The translations under genes were made by a program, and so were the position numbers. From Herminiimonas sp. CN (GTDB taxonomy: Bacteria > Pseudomonadota > Gammaproteobacteria > Burkholderiales > Burkholderiaceae_D), in contig NZ_AVCC01000004.1 of the NCBI RefSeq assembly GCF_000622895.1, positions 29,138-93,137 of the forward strand: DNA of 64,000 bases, given 5' to 3'. The notes under the pieces were generated by a model. The model searched no databases. It had not been told where the DNA came from and saw nothing but the letters and a program-made list of their open reading frames with translations. Positions 59,945-64,000 of the stretch are shown piece after piece; position 1 is the first letter of the stretch; the number at the start of each line of letters is the position of its first letter.

Positions 59945-61813
59945 ATGAAAACTCACTCACTTGTCCAGGGCTCACCGGCCTGGCACGCATACCGAGCAGA
60001 ACACTTCAACGCCAGCGACGCGCCGGCAATGATGGGCCTGTCTCCGTACAAATCTCGTACCGAACTGCTGCACGACAGATTTACCGGAACCTCGAAAGAG
60101 GTAGATTCGGCCACACAGAAGCGCTTTGATGACGGACACCGTTTCGAGGATCTGGCGCGGCCATTTGCGGAAGAGATCATCGGACAGGATTTGTATCCAG
60201 TAGTGGGTTCGGAAGGAAAGTATTCGGCCAGCTTCGACGGATTGACCATGCTGGAAGATATCGCATTTGAACATAAGAGCCTCAATGACGAACTGCGCTC
60301 GATCCTGACGCGCACCGATGCGACCGGCGCCGACCTGCCAGAGCATTATCAGGTGCAGATGGAGCAGCAGCTGATGGTATCCAGTGCCGAACGCTGCCTG
60401 TTCATGGCATCAAAATTCGACGCAAACGACCAACTCATTGAATGCCTGCACTGCTGGTATGAGCCTGACGGATTCTTGCGCAAGCGCATCGTTGATGGCT
60501 GGTCGCAATTCGAGCAGGACCTGGCCGGCTACAAGCCGAAAGAACTGGCCGAAAAGCCGCAAGCCGAAGCCATCATGCAACTTCCTGCGCTGGTAGTGCA
60601 AATCCGCGGTGAAGTCGCCAACAGCAATCTGCCGGCATTCAAGGCCGCCGCCGAACTGTTCATCGCCAATATCAAGACCGACCTGCAAACAGATCAGGAC
60701 TTCGCTGATGCCGAAGCAACGGTCAGGTTCTGTGACAAGGCCGAGAAAGACCTCGAACTGACCAAGAGCGCGGCCATCGCGCAAACCGCCAGCATCGACG
60801 ACCTGATGCGCACGATTGATTTCATCAAGGATCAGCTGCGCACCAAGCGCCTGATGCTGGAAAAGCTGGTCACAACCAAAAAAACGGCGATCAAGGAAAA
60901 GATTCTGGCCGATGCGAAGCTGGTATTTGCCGAGCATGTAGCTGCGCTGGAAGCGGAAATAAAGCCGATCCACCTGGTCTATCCGCAGCCCGACTTTGCC
61001 GGCGCCGCCAAGAACAAGCGCACGCTGGCCAGCCTGCATGATGCAGTCGATACCGAACTGGCAAACGCGAAGATCGCCACCAATGCGACCGCCGCCGACG
61101 TGCGCGCCAAGCTGGCCTGGTGCAAGACCAGCGCCGAAGGCTACGGCTTCCTGTTCATGGACATGCAGCAGATCATCGGCAAGCCGCTGGATGATTTTCA
61201 ATTGCTTGTGAATACGCGCATTGCCGACCATAAGAAGGCCGAAGAGGAAAAACTTGAAGCCGAGCGCAAGCACATTCAAGCCGAGGAAGAAGCAAAGGCC
61301 GCAGCCAAGGTAAAAGCAGAATCCGACGCCAAGGCGAAAGCGGAGGACGAGGCTGCGGCCAAGGTAAAGGCAGAGCAATATGCGGCGCAAAAGGCAATTT
61401 ATGATGCGGACCATGCCGAATTGATGGCGGAAAGTCTGCGCCTTGAAAAAGCCAGCCGCGAACTGGCGGCAGCGCAACGGCTGGAATCTGATGTGATGAA
61501 GGAATCCGCTCAGAATCCAGGAAAGGAAATGTTCGAGGCAATTGGCATCAAGGTCGTAGACGTTACCCCACAAAATTCCGACACGCCGACGCTCACCGCA
61601 CCAAATACAGGCGTACCAACTCTCACGCTCGGCAAGATCGGCGCACGCCTTGGCTTCTCGCTGACCGCTGATTTTCTGCGCTCGATCGGATTCGAGCCGG
61701 CTGGGCGTGAGCGTGCCGCAGTGCTTTATCACGAGGATGACTGGCAAGCCATTTGCGCGGCTCTGATCGCACATATCGACCATACCCGCGAAATCCAGAA
61801 GCAAGCTGCCTAA
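59945..61813 (+). CDS. YqaJ-type exonuclease with long coiled-coil extension
   Basis: 622 residues from the ATG at 59945. YqaJ/lambda-Exo nuclease in residues about 1-190: GSPAWHAYRAEHFNASDAPA, FDDGHRFEDLARPFAEEI, SFDGLTMLEDIAFEHKS and HYQVQMEQQLMVS provide the D, E-x-K and Gln of the site. About 430 further helical residues include a Lys/Ala-rich coiled coil (about 430-500). It resects 5' ends for the RecT protein. Much longer than lambda Exo. Confidence 0.88.
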   Translation: MKTHSLVQGSPAWHAYRAEHFNASDAPAMMGLSPYKSRTELLHDRFTGTSKEVDSATQKRFDDGHRFEDLARPFAEEIIGQDLYPVVGSEGKYSASFDGLTMLEDIAFEHKSLNDELRSILTRTDATGADLPEHYQVQMEQQLMVSSAERCLFMASKFDANDQLIECLHCWYEPDGFLRKRIVDGWSQFEQDLAGYKPKELAEKPQAEAIMQLPALVVQIRGEVANSNLPAFKAAAELFIANIKTDLQTDQDFADAEATVRFCDKAEKDLELTKSAAIAQTASIDDLMRTIDFIKDQLRTKRLMLEKLVTTKKTAIKEKILADAKLVFAEHVAALEAEIKPIHLVYPQPDFAGAAKNKRTLASLHDAVDTELANAKIATNATAADVRAKLAWCKTSAEGYGFLFMDMQQIIGKPLDDFQLLVNTRIADHKKAEEEKLEAERKHIQAEEEAKAAAKVKAESDAKAKAEDEAAAKVKAEQYAAQKAIYDADHAELMAESLRLEKASRELAAAQRLESDVMKESAQNPGKEMFEAIGIKVVDVTPQNSDTPTLTAPNTGVPTLTLGKIGARLGFSLTADFLRSIGFEPAGRERAAVLYHEDDWQAICAALIAHIDHTREIQKQAA

Positions 61814-62289
61814 TGCCAACCGTCACCCTCACCCGCAATGACCAGGGCAAGGTCGCCGGCACATGCGAGAAGAATCAGCGTGCCTATGCCAGATTCGTCA
61901 AGCGCATGCAGTCATTGACGCATCAAAGCACGCTGGTCTTGAAATGGTGGGAGCCGCGCAGCCCGAAGTTTCACCGCTTTCACTTTGCGATTTTAGGCGA
62001 TCTGTTCAAATCGCAGGATCAGTTTGATGACGACGACGCGATGCGCAAGTGGCTGGAAATCGGCGCTGGATATTGCCAGATGGTTCCGGGGCCGACCGGA
62101 AAAATGTGCGCGATGCCGAAGTCGATTGCGTATGAAAAGCTGGACGATGTGGAGTTTCAGGAAGTGCATGCGAAGGTGCGCAAATTCATGAGGTCTACGC
62201 ATGCGACGCGGTTTCTCTGGCCTGCGCTGGACGATATGCAGGGGTTGCAGATGGTGGATGCGGTACTTGATAAATTCGATTTGGGGTGA
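61813..62289 (+). CDS. DUF1367-family phage protein
   Basis: 158 residues. PTVTLTRNDQGKVAGTCEKN, WWEPRSPKFHRFHFAILGDL, VPGPTGKMCAMPKSIAYEKL and THATRFLWPALDDMQGLQMV match DUF1367, found next to NinB-like recombination genes. Function unknown. Start overlaps the exonuclease stop by one base (TAATG). Confidence 0.8.
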   Translation: MPTVTLTRNDQGKVAGTCEKNQRAYARFVKRMQSLTHQSTLVLKWWEPRSPKFHRFHFAILGDLFKSQDQFDDDDAMRKWLEIGAGYCQMVPGPTGKMCAMPKSIAYEKLDDVEFQEVHAKVRKFMRSTHATRFLWPALDDMQGLQMVDAVLDKFDLG

Positions 62290-62292
62290 AAT

Positions 62293-62511
62293 ATGAATTT
62301 CATTGATGCAATTCAAGCGCAAGTCCCAGCAGCTATCGGCCCGCTGGAAAACCTTGATACAGGAAAGAGCGTTTTCTACGCCACGGTTAATGGGACGCCA
62401 ATTTTAAAGCATGGGAAATTTGGCACTGACAGTAGTTTTGATACCGAGGAAGAGGCCATTTCGTTTGCTAAAAAATACTTGGAATACGCGCTGTCTAAGG
62501 GCGAGATATGA
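62293..62511 (+). CDS. Small phage protein
   Basis: 72 residues, MNFIDAIQAQVPAAIGPLEN to YALSKGEI. A beta part (SVFYATVNGTPILKHGKFG) and a C-terminal helix. Not recognised. It follows DUF1367 by 3 bases and overlaps the next start by ATGA. Confidence 0.6.
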   Translation: MNFIDAIQAQVPAAIGPLENLDTGKSVFYATVNGTPILKHGKFGTDSSFDTEEEAISFAKKYLEYALSKGEI

Positions 62512-62735
62512 CCCAATCCAAACGCCATTCGCTGATCGAGTCCGTGACCAACATCGGCATCGGCATGCTCGTATCGCTGGCAAGTCAATCAGTCATTTTC
62601 CCGCTGTGCGGCATCTACGTATCGATGTCCACCAACGTCCAGATCACGATGTATTTCACGGCAATTTCTCTGGTTCGGCAGTACGCGGTTCGGCGTTATT
62701 TCAACAATTTTAAGACGGTACGCAATAAAACATAG
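62508..62735 (+). CDS. DUF7220-type membrane protein
   Basis: 75 residues. SLIESVTNIGIGMLVSLASQ, SVIFPLCGIYVSMSTN and TMYFTAISLVRQYAVRRYFN give two membrane helices in the DUF7220 pattern common beside phage recombination genes. Function unknown. Confidence 0.75.
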   Translation: MTQSKRHSLIESVTNIGIGMLVSLASQSVIFPLCGIYVSMSTNVQITMYFTAISLVRQYAVRRYFNNFKTVRNKT

Positions 62736-62777
62736 CACTTCCCGCACTGAATACAACAACTTTGAAAGATACTCATC

Positions 62778-63677
62778 ATGTGGCTTAAAAATTTACAGAT
62801 TTACCGCTTACCCGCCAACTACGCGATGACCGCGGCGCAATTGAATGAATGCCTGTTAAGTCGCGCATTCGTGCCGTGCACCGGCATGGATGTGCAATCG
62901 CAGGGATTCGCTCCGCCGCGCGACGGTGGCGATCTGGTGCATACCGTCAACGGGCAAATGCTCTTGAAGCTCTGTACCGAAAAGCGCCTGCTGCCGGCAT
63001 CGGTCATCAATCAGGTATCAAAGGCCAAAGCCGCGGAACTGGAAGATCAGCAAGGATTCAAGCCCGGGCGCAAGCAAATGCGCGAAATCAAGGAGCAAGT
63101 CGCCGATGAACTGCTGCCGCGCGCCTTCGCGGTGCAAAACCATACCGCAGTCTGGATCGATCCGGTCAACGGTTGGCTGGTGATTGATTCGGCCACGCCA
63201 TCGAAAGCCGATGATGTTCTCAAGTTGCTGCTGAAATCGGTTGATCAGTTTCCGGTCACGTCGCTGCGCGTCATACAGTCGCCACTGGCCGCAATGACCA
63301 GCTGGCTATCGTCCGACGAGGCGCCGATAGGATTCACCATCGATCAGGATACCGAACTGCGATCTTGTGGCATGGATAAATCTGCGGTGCGCTATGTCAG
63401 CCACACGCTGGACGCTGACGACATGGGCCGCCACATCGCCGCCGGCAAGCAATGCACGCGACTGGCGCTGACCTGGGCCGACAAGATTACATTCGTGCTG
63501 ACCGAATCGCTGGCGATCAAGCGCGTTACTGCGCTGGACGTGATCAAGGAAAACTCGGATAGCAAGATGCAAGACGACTGCGAGCGCTTCGATTCTGATT
63601 TCGTGCTTATGACTGGCGAATTGAGCCGGATGCTGGCAGATATTGTTGATGCGCTTGGCGGGGAGGCTTCAGCATGA
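62778..63677 (+). CDS. rdgC: RdgC-like recombination-associated protein
   Basis: 299 residues, the full family length. MWLKNLQIYRLPANYAMTAA, GFAPPRDGGDLVHTVNGQML, RLLPASVINQVSKAKAAELE and KITFVLTESLAIKRVTALDV with a C-terminal LMTGELSRML are RdgC hallmarks. RdgC forms a ring on DNA and restrains RecA; a phage copy may protect ends or tune recombination. Usually a host gene; here it lies within the phage operon. Confidence 0.88.
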   Translation: MWLKNLQIYRLPANYAMTAAQLNECLLSRAFVPCTGMDVQSQGFAPPRDGGDLVHTVNGQMLLKLCTEKRLLPASVINQVSKAKAAELEDQQGFKPGRKQMREIKEQVADELLPRAFAVQNHTAVWIDPVNGWLVIDSATPSKADDVLKLLLKSVDQFPVTSLRVIQSPLAAMTSWLSSDEAPIGFTIDQDTELRSCGMDKSAVRYVSHTLDADDMGRHIAAGKQCTRLALTWADKITFVLTESLAIKRVTALDVIKENSDSKMQDDCERFDSDFVLMTGELSRMLADIVDALGGEASA

Positions 63678-64000
63678 ACCATCAAAACCTGCCGCTGCAA
63701 GACGCCCCGTTCGCGCCCGACAGCATCGAGCATTTGCACCATTGCGCGGTTGCGCCAGTCGATATCAAGGCGCGACTGCGGCAATCTTTGACATTGAGCC
63801 AATTCGGTAGGCCGAGCGATTTATACGCTGAAATGAACGCGCAGCGCGCCGAGGCCGCCGACTACATCGAAGCGCTGGAGCGGCAGCTTGCAGAGGCGCG
63901 GAAGGATGCCGTTCGATTCGATGCGTTTTTCAGCGCAATTCTGTGCGACTCGGATGATCGAGTCATGACGCCTGAACAATTGCGCATAGCTAAAGCCTTT
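63674..64000 (+). CDS. Ead/Ea22-like protein, 5' part
   Basis: At least 109 residues, cut by the right edge. The opening is MNHQNLPLQDAPFAPDSIEH. AEAADYIEALERQLAEARKD followed by AVRFDAFFSAILCDSD resembles Ead/Ea22-type phage proteins. Start overlaps the rdgC stop as ATGA. Function unknown. Confidence 0.6.
   Translation, partial: MNHQNLPLQDAPFAPDSIEHLHHCAVAPVDIKARLRQSLTLSQFGRPSDLYAEMNAQRAEAADYIEALERQLAEARKDAVRFDAFFSAILCDSDDRVMTPEQLRIAKAF

Larger units (their letters stand above)
7923..64000. mobile_element. Podovirus-like prophage, left part (right end outside window)
   Basis: A continuous set of phage genes: lysis, terminase, portal, scaffold, capsid, tail, ejection, immunity, recombination. 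The left limit is set by the tRNA-Leu. No integrase, no second copy of the tRNA 3' end and no host gene occur before 64000, so the element is at least 56 kb long and attR is not in view. Gene order and a P22-type portal with N4-gp56-type capsid suggest a BPP-1/BcepC6B-like temperate podovirus with a P22-like immI insert. Confidence 0.93.

Noticed and set aside
57400..64000. DGR template repeat or reverse transcriptase near the variable region
   Set aside because: I read for copies of the variable-region framework and for a YxDD-type protein and found neither in the window.

Overview
The window is bacterial chromosome joined to most of a large prophage. The host is probably a betaproteobacterium of the Burkholderiales, perhaps Oxalobacteraceae. 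That placement is an inference from the gene families and the moderately high GC; no rRNA or other marker fixes it. Positions 1-7922 are ordinary host DNA: the end of proA, a tandem structured repeat, a hemJ-like gene, a DsbA-fold isomerase, an RlmL-type rRNA methyltransferase, a Bcr/CflA efflux pump, a fused SpmA/SpmB-like membrane protein, an APC permease and a tRNA-Leu(CAA) with its promoter and terminator. || From about 7923 to the right edge the DNA is a temperate podovirus-like prophage with a P22-type portal and an N4-gp56-type capsid. Its left end abuts the tRNA. The right end and the integrase lie outside the window, so attR cannot be seen. || Read from the immunity region leftwards on the minus strand there is a cro-like gene, then a long run of genes joined by ATGA or TGATG stop-start overlaps. 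This run holds regulators, a Gp37/Gp68-type protein, a helicase-methyltransferase carrying a nested HNH gene, a cytosine methyltransferase, an HNH protein, replication-initiation-type proteins and a DUF1064 nuclease. Next come holin, SAR endolysin and Rz/Rz1, then small and split large terminase, portal, scaffold, capsid, connectors, tail genes and ejection proteins, ending in a 2731-residue polyvalent protein. || A P22-immI-like island (16.3-19.7 kb) interrupts the late genes: two divergent Arc/Mnt-type repressors, a Rha/KilAC antirepressor, a lipoprotein and a RelE-type toxin-antitoxin pair. The lipoprotein carries a near-identical copy of 55 residues of the giant virion protein. || Rightwards from the CI/LexA-type repressor are secreted and membrane accessory genes (repeat coiled-coil protein, YHYH peptide, thermonuclease, small membrane proteins, a Cas2/SinR-like protein). 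A second promoter with the same operator palindrome as the cI-cro region follows. It appears to drive an operon with a C-type-lectin-fold protein whose C-terminus looks like a DGR variable region (no reverse transcriptase or template repeat in view), then RecT, YqaJ exonuclease, DUF1367, DUF7220, RdgC and an Ead-like gene. || The points most worth pursuing are the orphan DGR-type target, the lipoprotein decoy and its inverted repeat, the HNH gene nested in the helicase, the split terminase, a six-copy late intergenic motif, the shared repressor operators, and the covarying tandem hairpins behind proA.
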